Source: JABFSS01 sp964497975
Lineage (GTDB): Bacteria > Patescibacteriota > Gracilibacteria > Peribacterales > Peribacteraceae
Length of the DNA: 64,000 nucleotides
Assembly (NCBI GenBank): GCA_964497975.1
Contig: CAZCFO010000001.1
Location: 310,001 to 374,000, forward strand
Direction of reading: 5' to 3'
The translations under genes and the position numbers were made by a program. Below, one piece after another: positions 15,095 through 22,189 of this stretch. The notes beneath the pieces are model-generated. The model ran no database searches and was not told where the DNA came from. It worked only from the letters and a program-made list of their open reading frames with translations. The number at the start of each line of letters is the position of its first letter. Position 1 is the stretch's first letter.

Positions 15095-16411
15095 TAGTCT
15101 CTGATCTTCCGTCCGGAACACCTCCCCCTTCTTCAGGACGGCCTCGACGGCATCGATGCACTTCTTCGAGACGTTCCTGCCGTAGATCTTGGGCGCCTTC
15201 CGCATTGTTTGATTGTCCCACGCGAACTCGATGATCTTTTTGATCGCTCCCGCGTCGGTCGGCGGGGCGATGATGTTCCCGCCGCAGAGGATCGACTCGC
15301 TGCGATCGGAACCGAAGCGGAGCGTGACGCAGGGGATCCCCATCGCGTTCATCTCCTCCTGCATGGAGCCGGAATCCGTCGCGCAGACCGCGGCCCTGCT
15401 CATGGCGGCGATCACGTCGACGTATTCGGCCCACACCGGCGAGTACACGAAGTTCGGATGCCTCTTCGCGAGAGCCTTCACCTCTTCTTCCAGGCCGAAC
15501 CGCTTGAAGGCGAGGTCCGTCTGGATCATGGAGATGAGCAGGACCTTCCTGCCGTCCTCGATGAGCGACTTCATGGCATCGTAGATCGCCATGAAACGCG
15601 GCTTGCTGATGCAGTTTTCGCGGCGATGGATACAGAAGCGGACGAAATCCCCGTCCCTGAGCTGAGGGTGGCGGTCAAAAACCGCGGAGTCCTTGATGCG
15701 GCTCATCGCTTCCTCCGTCGCATCGACGACGGAATTGCCGACGACGAAGATGCGGTCGTCGCTGAACCCCTCGCCGAGCATGAACTCGCGATCGAGTTCG
15801 ACGGGAGCCAGGTGGATTCCCGTCGCCGCTTCGCTGCAGCGCGTGTTGAACTGTTCGGGGTAGGGCTCGAGGGAGCCGCGCTCCCAGTTCTTGCGATCCT
15901 GCAGAAACGTATGCCATGCCTGAACGTCGACCTTTCTACTTTCCACTTTCCACTTTTCACTAAAGTTGGGCGTCAGCGTCCGGATCCCCGCCTCCACGTG
16001 CACCGACGCGAAGCCCAGGCAGAATCCCGCATTGCTCGCGGCCATCGCGGTGGTCGTGTCGCCATGCACGTAGGGAATGACGATTTTGCCCTTCTTCTGC
16101 AGCTCCGCCATCACATATCCGAGCCGCCCGATGATCTGACTGACGACGTCGTACATCGTGCCGCGGACGTTGAGGTTGAAGTCGGGCTGCACGCCGAATT
16201 CCTTGAGCATGCCGCCGCTTAAGTTTTCGTCGTAATGCTGGCCCGTGTGCCCGAGCAGGACGCAATGGCCGCGCTTCTGCAGCTCTTTGTAGAGGGGAAC
16301 CTGCTTGATGATGTCGGGCTTCGTGGCGATGAGGATCAGATGGACATGCTTGCCGGGAGCGGAAGCAACATCGTCGAAGAACGTCGATCGGAGATAGGTG
16401 ATCTCTTTCAT
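15086..16411 (-). CDS. wecB: UDP-GlcNAc 2-epimerase family protein
   Basis: WecB/NeuC-type epimerase, probably making UDP-ManNAc for the TagA-like transferase at 18184. Family landmarks are LIATKPDIIKQVPLY, LLGHTGQHYDENLS, VHGDTTTAMAAS, VHVEAGIRTL, VGNSVVDA, CIHRRENC and CATDSGSMQEEM. The 441 residues are longer than usual. One extra stretch (FSEKWKVESRKVDV) is encoded by a half word array at 15932-15960. The ATG at 16411 was chosen because TATTCT ends 7 bases before it. The last codons and the stop fall inside a word array. Confidence 0.85.
   Translation of the reverse strand: MKEITYLRSTFFDDVASAPGKHVHLILIATKPDIIKQVPLYKELQKRGHCVLLGHTGQHYDENLSGGMLKEFGVQPDFNLNVRGTMYDVVSQIIGRLGYVMAELQKKGKIVIPYVHGDTTTAMAASNAGFCLGFASVHVEAGIRTLTPNFSEKWKVESRKVDVQAWHTFLQDRKNWERGSLEPYPEQFNTRCSEAATGIHLAPVELDREFMLGEGFSDDRIFVVGNSVVDATEEAMSRIKDSAVFDRHPQLRDGDFVRFCIHRRENCISKPRFMAIYDAMKSLIEDGRKVLLISMIQTDLAFKRFGLEEEVKALAKRHPNFVYSPVWAEYVDVIAAMSRAAVCATDSGSMQEEMNAMGIPCVTLRFGSDRSESILCGGNIIAPPTDAGAIKKIIEFAWDNQTMRKAPKIYGRNVSKKCIDAVEAVLKKGEVFRTEDQRLGM
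15932..15960. repeat. Half word array inside wecB, 7-base words
   Basis: TTTCTAC, TTTCCAC twice, TTTTCAC with no complementary arm nearby. Same family as the two elements in the ligase gene. It lies in frame and encodes EKWKVESRK on the coding strand. Confidence 0.75.
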
Positions 16412-16558
16412 CGCGCAAAGAATAGCCGGAGGAGGCCGAAAAAGCGACGCCGGTGAGCCTCTGTCACTGTCGTAATCTTTTGACTTCCGCAAGCAGAAAA
16501 TCATCTTCTTATGGGAGTTTTGGAAGCCCAGGGCGCCCACGAAGGCTACATTTCCGGT

Positions 16559-16732
16559 ATGGAACAAATGAAAGGCGATGATCGGGAAGCGGTGAAAAAA
16601 AAGCCCCCTGCACGACGGAGGCCGGAATTCAGTTCTGACAAGGAACGCGATGAGTTCATCCGCATCCTGAAAGAATGGCTCGCGGAACTTGCAAGAACAA
16701 GAGCCCCCTCTGGTCTGCTGAATAAAGATTAG
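16559..16732 (+). CDS. Small charged hypothetical protein
   Basis: 57 residues, very charged (KKKPPARRRPEF then a helix FIRILKEWLAELART). The ATG at 16559 was preferred to 16511 because TACATT ends 6 bases before it. It ends on the last bases of the convergent gpmA. I do not recognise a family. A small nucleic-acid or ribosome-associated role is possible but not shown. Confidence 0.45.
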   Translation: MEQMKGDDREAVKKKPPARRRPEFSSDKERDEFIRILKEWLAELARTRAPSGLLNKD

Positions 16733-17397
16733 ACACGTCCGCCCTTCACGCTCGTCTCGGTTTGCGATGCGCCCTTGGTGACGATGCCGGGGATTTCGCG
16801 CACTTCCTTCTTCGTCATCTTCTTGCCGTCGAACCAGTAGATGTACGGCGTGCAGAGTCCGATTTCCATTTCGGCCGTCGTATCGTCGTCGAGTTTTTCC
16901 AGATGCCGCAGGATGGGACGGATGCTGTTGCCGTGCGCCACCACCAGGATCGTTTCGCCGGCCTGCACCCGCGGCAGGATGTAGTGCACGAAGAACGGCG
17001 TGGTGCGCCGCACGCAGTCGGCGATGCTTTCGCCGTTGGGCGGCGGCGTATCAAAGCTCCGGCGCCACAGAAGGACCTGTTCCTGGCCGTACTTTTGCGC
17101 GGTTTCGGCCTTGTTGAGGCCCTGCAGATCACCGTAATGACGCTCATTGAGCGCGGAATCCTTTTCGACGGGCACCTTCGCCTGTCCCAGCGTTTTGAGG
17201 ATGATCTGGAGCGTGCTCTGCGCGCGCTGCAGGCGCGACGTGAAGGCGGCATCGATGGTGAATTCCCTGAGCTGAGCCCCCGTCACCGCGGCATCCTTGG
17301 TGCCCTGCTCCGTGAGGGGGATATCGGACCAGCCGGCGAAGCGGTTTTCGAGGTTCCAGAGTGACTGACCGTGACGGATGAGGATAAGAGTTCCCAT
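16729..17397 (-). CDS. gpmA: 2,3-bisphosphoglycerate-dependent phosphoglycerate mutase
   Basis: Glycolytic interconversion of 3- and 2-phosphoglycerate. It has the phospho-histidine motif LIRHGQS, ERHYGDLQG and VVAHGNSIR. The 222 residues are near the family norm for dPGM. No -10 box sits at the functional start. Instead a broken copy of the gene's start, with its own TAGCAT box 6 bases upstream of its ATG, lies 80 bases further upstream beyond a REP-like unit. Expression therefore probably depends on that older promoter and on coupling through the leader ORF. Confidence 0.93.
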   Translation of the reverse strand: MGTLILIRHGQSLWNLENRFAGWSDIPLTEQGTKDAAVTGAQLREFTIDAAFTSRLQRAQSTLQIILKTLGQAKVPVEKDSALNERHYGDLQGLNKAETAQKYGQEQVLLWRRSFDTPPPNGESIADCVRRTTPFFVHYILPRVQAGETILVVAHGNSIRPILRHLEKLDDDTTAEMEIGLCTPYIYWFDGKKMTKKEVREIPGIVTKGASQTETSVKGGRV

Positions 17398-17399
17398 AA

Positions 17400-17477
17400 T
17401 CAGCAACGGAAGAAAGGGTGTCTACGAGTCACCCTGAGCCCGTCAAACGGGTGACGGATGAGGATGAGTGTGCCCAT
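17400..17477 (-). pseudogene. Broken gpmA start acting as a leader ORF
   Basis: An ATG at 17477 opens MGTLILIRH, the first nine residues of gpmA. The frame then runs through a REP-like unit and stops with TGA two bases before the functional gpmA ATG (25 codons plus stop). 24 of 27 bases match the functional start region. TAGCAT ends 6 bases before this ATG, so it keeps the original leaderless promoter and may be translated, feeding ribosomes to gpmA. Confidence 0.6.
17429..17455. repeat. REP-like unit at gpmA start
   Basis: GAGTCACCCTGAGCCCGTCAAACGGGTGAC is the short hairpin unit of the same family as 34180-34205. It separates the functional gpmA start from its broken duplicate. Confidence 0.6.
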
Positions 17478-17572
17478 GGAAGAATGCTAGCAGCCAGCCG
17501 CGATCACGGCGAACGACTGCTGGAAAAATCGGCCGAAATCCGGTATACTTCTGTCGATACAGACACCGACCT

Positions 17573-17899
17573 ATGCACATGGATTTTGCCTTCGTTTCGC
17601 GCTTCCGTTCGGCCCATACGATTTCGTGGGCGCTGCTTTTGAGCGCGTTGATCGTGGCGCTCGCGGCGACGCTGGGACGTGCGACGGTAAATCTCCGCGG
17701 CGCGCTCTCCGCGGAAGACGCGAGCCTCGCAGTGATGCTGCTTTTGCCGGAGGAAGAGATCCGCGAGGTGACGATCCTTCGCGCGTCATTCGATACGCAG
17801 GAATTCCTTGCCGAAACCAAAACGGGCCCCAAGGTCATCCGCCTGAAGAAGGGCCCCGAGCGCTGGTTTGTCTTGGATGAGGTGCCTCTGCGGGAATAA
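17573..17899 (+). CDS. Small single-pass membrane protein
   Basis: 108 residues with one hydrophobic helix (about 17-36, ISWALLLSALIVALAATLG) and an exported or lumenal C-terminal domain that looks alpha/beta (EIREVTILRASFDTQEF). TATACT lies 23 bases before the ATG; a second ATG is two codons later. I do not recognise the family. It lies just upstream of a second tiny membrane protein gene at 18014. Confidence 0.6.
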   Translation: MHMDFAFVSRFRSAHTISWALLLSALIVALAATLGRATVNLRGALSAEDASLAVMLLLPEEEIREVTILRASFDTQEFLAETKTGPKVIRLKKGPERWFVLDEVPLRE

Positions 17900-17905
17900 C
17901 CACGG

Positions 17906-17933
17906 TCGACAGACGGGGAATGTGATGTATTCT
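17906..17933 (+). promoter_or_regulatory. Promoter of the 42-residue membrane peptide gene
   Basis: TCGACA at 17906-17911, a 16-base spacer, TATTCT at 17928-17933. The expected transcription start is at about 17940, exactly where an 18-base perfect palindrome begins. Confidence 0.5.
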
Positions 17934-17940
17934 TTACATA

Positions 17941-17958
17941 GCTGACCGCGCGGTCAGC
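17941..17958. promoter_or_regulatory. 18-base perfect palindrome, operator candidate
   Basis: GCTGACCGCGCGGTCAGC is a perfect palindrome overlapping the predicted +1 of the promoter at 17906-17933. Its TGACCG-CGGTCA core resembles operators bound by TetR-family repressors. No regulator gene of that family is visible in the window. It could instead be the base of a leader hairpin. Confidence 0.5.
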
Positions 17959-18013
17959 GAACCAACACTTCGCAGCCGCGCCCTTGGCGCGCTGCTCATT
18001 TTCAAGGAGTCCT

Positions 18014-18142
18014 ATGAATCCTGAACCCACGCCTGAACAGCATAAAAAGTTCGAGTGGGTCCTTGCCGGCTTCGGCTTGCTGATTCCGACGGTCATCGGA
18101 ATCGTGCTGGCCGTCGCCTGGCTCTGGTCATTGTTCAGCTGA
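18014..18142 (+). CDS. 42-residue single-helix membrane peptide
   Basis: Encodes MNPEPTPEQHKKFEWV followed by a hydrophobic helix (LAGFGLLIPTVIGIVLAVAW) and a short tail. It has a strong Shine-Dalgarno AAGGAG a few bases before the ATG, unusual in this window. The leader (about 74 bases) holds an 18-base palindrome and a GC-rich hairpin (GCAGCCGCGCC / GGCGCGCTGC). The stop codon lies inside a 26-base perfect palindrome (18126-18151). Function unknown; its size and wiring suggest a regulated small membrane protein. Confidence 0.6.
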   Translation: MNPEPTPEQHKKFEWVLAGFGLLIPTVIGIVLAVAWLWSLFS

Positions 18143-18162
18143 ACAATGACCGGGCAGCAACC

Positions 18163-18207
18163 TCCCCCGACCACTGAGCTTGCTCAGTGCCCACCGGGGG
18201 ATTTTTT
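18163..18207 (+). terminator. Rho-independent terminator
   Basis: Outer stem CCCCCG / CGGGGG enclosing CACTGAG-CTTG-CTCAGTG, followed by six T. It ends the 42-residue peptide transcript and overlaps the 3' end of the convergent tagA-like gene. Confidence 0.8.
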
Positions 18208-18948
18208 CCCGTACCGCAGCACCAGGAGCGGGAACACGACCACCGCGTTCCACATCCTCTTCCATCGTGACGGCTCGCGGATGAAGCGCCACAGCCATTC
18301 GAGGCCTGCCGCGCGCAGGAATGCCGGGGCGCGGACCTGCACGCCCGCGAGAAAATCGAAGGTTCCGCCCACGCCCATCGCCACGCGCACGGAGGGCAGC
18401 TCACGCAGGTGCCGGTCGATCCACAGATCCTGCGCGGGGGCGCCGAACGCGACCAACAGCAGCGCCGGATGCGCCGTCGCGATCAGCTGCAGGATTTCCG
18501 TCGCATCCTCATCCGCCGGAGAGCCGCTGTAGGTGCCGACGACGCGGAGTCCGGGATTGGCCGACTGCAGAGCCTCCGCCGCTTTTTCGGCGACGCCGGG
18601 AGCGGCGCCCAAAAGAAAGACGGGTGCGTCTTCGGTGAGCGATGCGCACAGCGCCTGCACGGTATCGACGCCCGTCACGCGTTGCGGAAGATGCTGGCCG
18701 GTCCGCTTCGCCATGAGGAGCAACCCCATGCTGTCGGGAAGATTCAGATCGCTCCGTCGGAGGACGGACGCAAATTCCGGATTGCGGGACGCCTCCACCA
18801 GCATCTCGTTATTGGGCGTCATCACATGGTGTTGCCGGTCATCAGCGAAGAATCCCCGCAGCCGGGAGACCGCCTCCGGCATCGTGACGGGATCGAGCGG
18901 GATGCCGAGGAGAGTGACGCGGACGGAGGAGGAAGGGTTTGATGACAC
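18184..18948 (-). CDS. WecG/TagA/CpsF family glycosyltransferase
   Basis: Transfers N-acetylmannosamine (or a related sugar) from UDP onto a lipid-linked acceptor at the inner face of the membrane. Family landmarks are VMTPNNEMLVEA, LNLPDSMGLLLMAK, RVTGVDTV, FLLGAAPG, LLVAFGAPAQDLWI and GVGGTFDFLAG followed by RAP. 254 residues, normal. The GTG start at 18948 has TATTAT 8 bases upstream, inside the left arm of a word array. It fits the WecB-like epimerase at 15086. Confidence 0.9.
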   Translation of the reverse strand: MSSNPSSSVRVTLLGIPLDPVTMPEAVSRLRGFFADDRQHHVMTPNNEMLVEASRNPEFASVLRRSDLNLPDSMGLLLMAKRTGQHLPQRVTGVDTVQALCASLTEDAPVFLLGAAPGVAEKAAEALQSANPGLRVVGTYSGSPADEDATEILQLIATAHPALLLVAFGAPAQDLWIDRHLRELPSVRVAMGVGGTFDFLAGVQVRAPAFLRAAGLEWLWRFIREPSRWKRMWNAVVVFPLLVLRYGKKSPGGH

Positions 18949-18950
18949 GT

Positions 18951-19046
18951 AGAAGAATAATAGAGTATGAGAGTAATGGAATATCAGGGAACGTAAATTG
19001 TGGCTTCCCTCCCTGTTATTCCGATACTCTGTTATTCCGTTACTCC
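18951..19046. repeat. Word-array palindrome, 8-base words, between divergent genes
   Basis: Right arm GTTATTCC, GATACTCT, GTTATTCC, GTTACTCC. The left arm read on the other strand gives ATATTCCA, TTACTCTC, ATACTCTA, TTATTCT. It fills the gap between the tagA-like gene (GTG 3 bases away) and the lipoprotein gene (ATG 9 bases away). The words contain TATTCT- and TACTCC-type -10 boxes for both genes. Confidence 0.85.
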
Positions 19047-19055
19047 AGCTGTGGA

Positions 19056-19835
19056 ATGCGAAAACTCTCTGCCATCTCCTTCATTGCCCTGGCCCTCGCC
19101 GCCTGCGCGCCGCTCGCGCCGACGGGGTTCGACACGGGCGCGCCTTCTTCCGCCACATCCGGCTCCGGCACCGTGTCGAGTTCCTCGTCCTCCGTGTCGT
19201 TCGTCGAGATTCCGGCGACATCATCATCTGCATCCTCCAAAAAAACGGGGACGGGCAGCAGCGTGCAACGGGCAACGACACACGGCATCCTGGAGATTGG
19301 CGACGCGGATGCCCCGTTCGTGATGACGGTCTTCACGAATTTCTCCTGCAGCTACTGCCGCGAGTTTGCGGTACAGATGCTGCCGGAAGTCCTGGAAGAA
19401 TTCGTCCGCGAGGGCGCGCTCCGGGTGCGGCTGGTGATCACCCCGCTGAAGAAGTATCCGAACTCCGCGGCCGAGGCGGCGGCGCTGCTCTGCGCGACGA
19501 CGTCGGGGAAAGGACGGGAGATGTTCGATGCTCTCACCGCCTCCCCGCTTCGGGACCGCAAAACGATCCTCGCGCTCGCTAAAAAGCTGGAGCTCCCCAC
19601 CAAGGAATTCACCGCGTGCCTGGACGCCAAGGAAACGAAGCGGCTGCTGGGGGAGCAGGCGGAATTCATCTCCTCGCGGGACGTGACGCTGATTCCCGCG
19701 TTTTCCCTCGAAACAACCGACACACTGCCTTTGGCTTCGGGCAGCGGATCATACCGCTATGAGCTGCGGACCGGTTTGCCATCGGCCCCCGATTTCCGGG
19801 GATGGGTCAAGGACATCCTGAGCCAGCGGCCGTAA
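19056..19835 (+). CDS. DsbA-like thioredoxin-fold lipoprotein
   Basis: Extracytoplasmic disulfide oxidoreductase of 259 residues. A lipoprotein signal ends in the lipobox LAAC, then a Ser-rich linker (residues about 25-65), then a thioredoxin-fold domain with redox motif CSYC in FTNFSCSYCREF and the cis-Pro region TLIPAFSL. The ATG at 19056 was chosen because it gives the signal peptide directly; the longer frame runs through a word array. It may exchange electrons with the DipZ-like protein at 305. Confidence 0.85.
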   Translation: MRKLSAISFIALALAACAPLAPTGFDTGAPSSATSGSGTVSSSSSSVSFVEIPATSSSASSKKTGTGSSVQRATTHGILEIGDADAPFVMTVFTNFSCSYCREFAVQMLPEVLEEFVREGALRVRLVITPLKKYPNSAAEAAALLCATTSGKGREMFDALTASPLRDRKTILALAKKLELPTKEFTACLDAKETKRLLGEQAEFISSRDVTLIPAFSLETTDTLPLASGSGSYRYELRTGLPSAPDFRGWVKDILSQRP

Positions 19836-19895
19836 GACAACGCGGAGGGTCTCGTCCACTCAAAAGCACGTGTCCGGACAATGATTCCGGGTGCG

Positions 19896-20207
19896 TCATT
19901 TCCTTTTCCCCTTCTCCCGCACATGCGAGCCGCTATTGCACACCGACAGGCGAACACGCTTCCGGCGGCCCGTTTTGCCCGAAAGCACTTCCACGCAGGA
20001 GACCGGAACACCGAACACGTCGGCAAGGTACGTCACGAGAGCCATGTTTGCTTTCCCTCCATCCGCTGGTGCTGCGACGTCCACTTTCAGCGTGCCGTCT
20101 ACCATCGTTTCCTTCGCCACGGTGCTCCGCGCGCCCGGGCGTACGCGTATCACGAAGGACACTGAGCCTTCCGCACGAAGCTGGCGGCGGAATTCTTCCG
20201 GAATCAT
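19896..20207 (-). CDS. DUF167 (YggU) family protein
   Basis: 103 residues with the family pattern IRVRPGARSTVAKE, TLKVDVAAPADGGKAN and LSGKTGRRKRV. Function of the family is not established. Its ATG shares one base with the TGA of the upstream EamA-like gene, so the two are translationally coupled. The longer frame upstream is a shadow of that gene. Confidence 0.85.
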   Translation of the reverse strand: MIPEEFRRQLRAEGSVSFVIRVRPGARSTVAKETMVDGTLKVDVAAPADGGKANMALVTYLADVFGVPVSCVEVLSGKTGRRKRVRLSVCNSGSHVREKGKRK

Positions 20208-20617
20208 CAGGTGGAGAGGAGTGTGACGGCGGCCAGGGCGAAGGCGATGCCGAGACCCTGCTTGATCGTGATCGCCTCGCGGAAAACAAGGAATACGAGG
20301 ATAAGGGCCACGAGCGGATACAGCGCGGTGAGACTCAGCACCACGGAAGCTTTCCCTTTCTGCATCGCCAGATTGTAAAAAAACGACCCGATGATGCCGC
20401 ACACTCCCGAGAGAATCCCGATGAACACGCCCATGGGGTGCGTCTCCACCTTCCAGGGCCCCACCAGGAAGATGCAGGCCGTCACGAGGAGGATTCCCAT
20501 GGTTTGATATACGGTCAGGCTCCGCGGCGAGATGTAGTTCACGGCGAACCGGGGGAAGAACGCCCAGAGACCCCAGAAGAGCAGCGCCAGCAATGAGAAG
20601 GCGAACCAGTCTTTCAT
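20207..20617 (-). CDS. EamA-like small transporter (half-size)
   Basis: 136 residues with four hydrophobic helices, one EamA unit instead of the usual two (WFAFSLLALLFWGLWAFFPR; FLVFREAITIKQGLGIAF). Half-size members are expected to work as dimers. Substrate unknown. TAGTCT ends 6 bases before the ATG. It overlaps the DUF167 gene by one base. Confidence 0.8.
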   Translation of the reverse strand: MKDWFAFSLLALLFWGLWAFFPRFAVNYISPRSLTVYQTMGILLVTACIFLVGPWKVETHPMGVFIGILSGVCGIIGSFFYNLAMQKGKASVVLSLTALYPLVALILVFLVFREAITIKQGLGIAFALAAVTLLST

Positions 20618-20629
20618 GGCCGAAGACTA

Positions 20630-20711
20630 GGGCACAGACGGCACAAAAGAAACAGCGGGTTCAGAGGACTTCTTCTGTCGCCTGTGTGACGTCTGCGTCC
20701 TCTGTCTCCTC
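20630..20711. repeat. Word-array palindrome, 9-base words
   Basis: Left arm GCACAGACG, GCACAAAAG, AAACAGCGG, GTTCAGAGG; right arm CTTCTGTCG, CCTGTGTGA, CGTCTGCGT, CCTCTGTCT, CC. It belongs to the ACAGAGG family (also 34902 and 56723). It runs from the EamA -10 box to the trmD stop codon. Confidence 0.8.
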
Positions 20712-21422
20712 TTATCGCAATTGACCCCTCCTCCATTCCTCAATCTTCTTGTGGTGCCCGCTCAGCAGGACGTCGGGGACTTTCATGCCGCGGAATTCCT
20801 CGGGACGCGTGTAGTGCGGATACTCTTTTTTCCGCTTCAGGGAGCGCGAAAAACTCTCCTCCTGCATCGATTCCTCCTTCCCGAGGACGCCGGGAATCTG
20901 CCGGGCCACCGCGTCGATGAGGACCATCGCGGGGAGCTCGCCGCCGGTGAGCACGTAGTCGCCGATGGAAATCTCCTCGTCGATCCAGCCGTCGATCACG
21001 CGCTGGTCGACGCCTTCGTAATGGCCGCACAGAAGAACGAGCCATGGCTTCTTCGCTAATTGTTCCACCCGTGACTGGGTCAGCTTTTTTCCGCGTGGAG
21101 AGAAGTAGATGCGATGAGGCGTCCCCTCTCCCGCTTGCGGGAGAGGGTGGCGCGTCGCACGCCGGGTGAGGGCAGGAGAAGAAGCATCCTGTACTCCGCA
21201 CACGTCCTCAATCGCTTTCGCCACCGTATCCACCCGCATCACCATCCCCGCCCCTCCCCCGTACGGACTGTCATCGATCTGATGATACTTGCCGAGGCCG
21301 AACGCCCGCAGGTCGTGAAGCGCCACGGACAGCTTCTTGTCGCCCTGCGCCCGCCCGAGAATGCTCTCGGTGATGGGGCCGGTGAACATCTGCGGGAAGA
21401 GAGTCAAAACATCTATTCGCAT
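20712..21422 (-). CDS. trmD: tRNA (guanine-N1)-methyltransferase with in-frame REP insert
   Basis: Methylates G37 of tRNAs. It has DSPYGGGAGMVMR, the trefoil-knot AdoMet site LCGHYEGVDQRV and YVLTGGELPAM. 236 residues. Between VDTVAKAIEDV and IYFSPRGKKL it carries about 20 extra residues (SPALTRRATRHPLPQAGEG) encoded by a REP-like unit at 21120-21177. The catalytic knot itself is intact, so the enzyme should work. TACCAT ends 6 bases before the ATG. Confidence 0.95.
   Translation of the reverse strand: MRIDVLTLFPQMFTGPITESILGRAQGDKKLSVALHDLRAFGLGKYHQIDDSPYGGGAGMVMRVDTVAKAIEDVCGVQDASSPALTRRATRHPLPQAGEGTPHRIYFSPRGKKLTQSRVEQLAKKPWLVLLCGHYEGVDQRVIDGWIDEEISIGDYVLTGGELPAMVLIDAVARQIPGVLGKEESMQEESFSRSLKRKKEYPHYTRPEEFRGMKVPDVLLSGHHKKIEEWRRGQLR
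21120..21177. repeat. REP-like unit inside trmD
   Basis: CCCTCTCCCGCTTGCGGGAGAGGG hairpin followed by GGCGCGTCGCACGCCGGGTGAGGGC. It lies in frame within trmD, in the loop between the SPYGGG motif and the next strand. Confidence 0.7.
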
Positions 21423-21502
21423 GCAGCCATGGTACCCGTACCTCCGGTGGACGGGGAATTCTTGACGGGCGGCCGTTCCGGGATAGGCTTGGCCTCCTCT
21501 CT

Positions 21503-22186
21503 ATGCACCTACCGACGTCCCCCGACGAAACCGGCCCGGTCCTGACACCGGAAGGCTTCCAGGAGCTCCTGAAAAAAGCCCGGCTTGTGCGGGGTTCGCT
21601 GGGAGTGGAGACCGAAGAATGGGGGCCCCTGATATTCATGATCGAAGGGAAAGACGATCTGGTGGAGGTGGAAGAGGATGACGGCGCGAAGGACGAAACC
21701 GAACGGTTCGTGGTGCATCTTCCCCCCAACAGCAAGTACCGCGTGCACCTCGTGAGCCAGCAGGCGGAACGACCTGCCATGCTGATGGGGCACGAGGGCA
21801 ACGTAGAAAAGTTCTGGACGGTCGGCTATTCCCCCGTCCAGGATCCAACCCAGAACATCCCTTTGGACAATCTTCCCTTTGTCCGAAGCACCCGGATACC
21901 CGAAAGCACGAAGGGCAGGGCCTCAGGCACGTTTGTGGTGCCCAATGCCCAGGAGTCGCTGCTGCTGCTCGCGGCCATTCAGGGAAAAGGCACCCGGCCC
22001 GGCGCGCCGGCCGGCGTGCAGGAGCATGCGCGGTCCGCAGTGTCGGGACTGACGGGCTTGGATCACCTGCTGCTGAAAAAACCGGCCCCGTCGAAGCAGA
22101 CCCCTCCCAAAGTCCAGCCCGTCAACGCGCTCGGAGCGATATCGCTGACGATCCGGGATCCGGACCTGAAGAAGAAAATCCTCTAA
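21503..22186 (+). CDS. Hypothetical 227-residue protein
   Basis: Soluble protein with an N-terminal helix, an acidic beta-rich middle (LVEVEEDDGAKDETERFVV) and a Pro/Lys-rich C-terminal linker ending LTIRDPDLKKKIL. I do not recognise a family. TTGACG at 21462-21467, a 16-base spacer and TAGGCT at 21484-21489 form a plausible promoter 13 bases before the ATG. It converges on the oxidoreductase operon. Confidence 0.55.
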   Translation: MHLPTSPDETGPVLTPEGFQELLKKARLVRGSLGVETEEWGPLIFMIEGKDDLVEVEEDDGAKDETERFVVHLPPNSKYRVHLVSQQAERPAMLMGHEGNVEKFWTVGYSPVQDPTQNIPLDNLPFVRSTRIPESTKGRASGTFVVPNAQESLLLLAAIQGKGTRPGAPAGVQEHARSAVSGLTGLDHLLLKKPAPSKQTPPKVQPVNALGAISLTIRDPDLKKKIL

Positions 22187-22189
22187 CGC

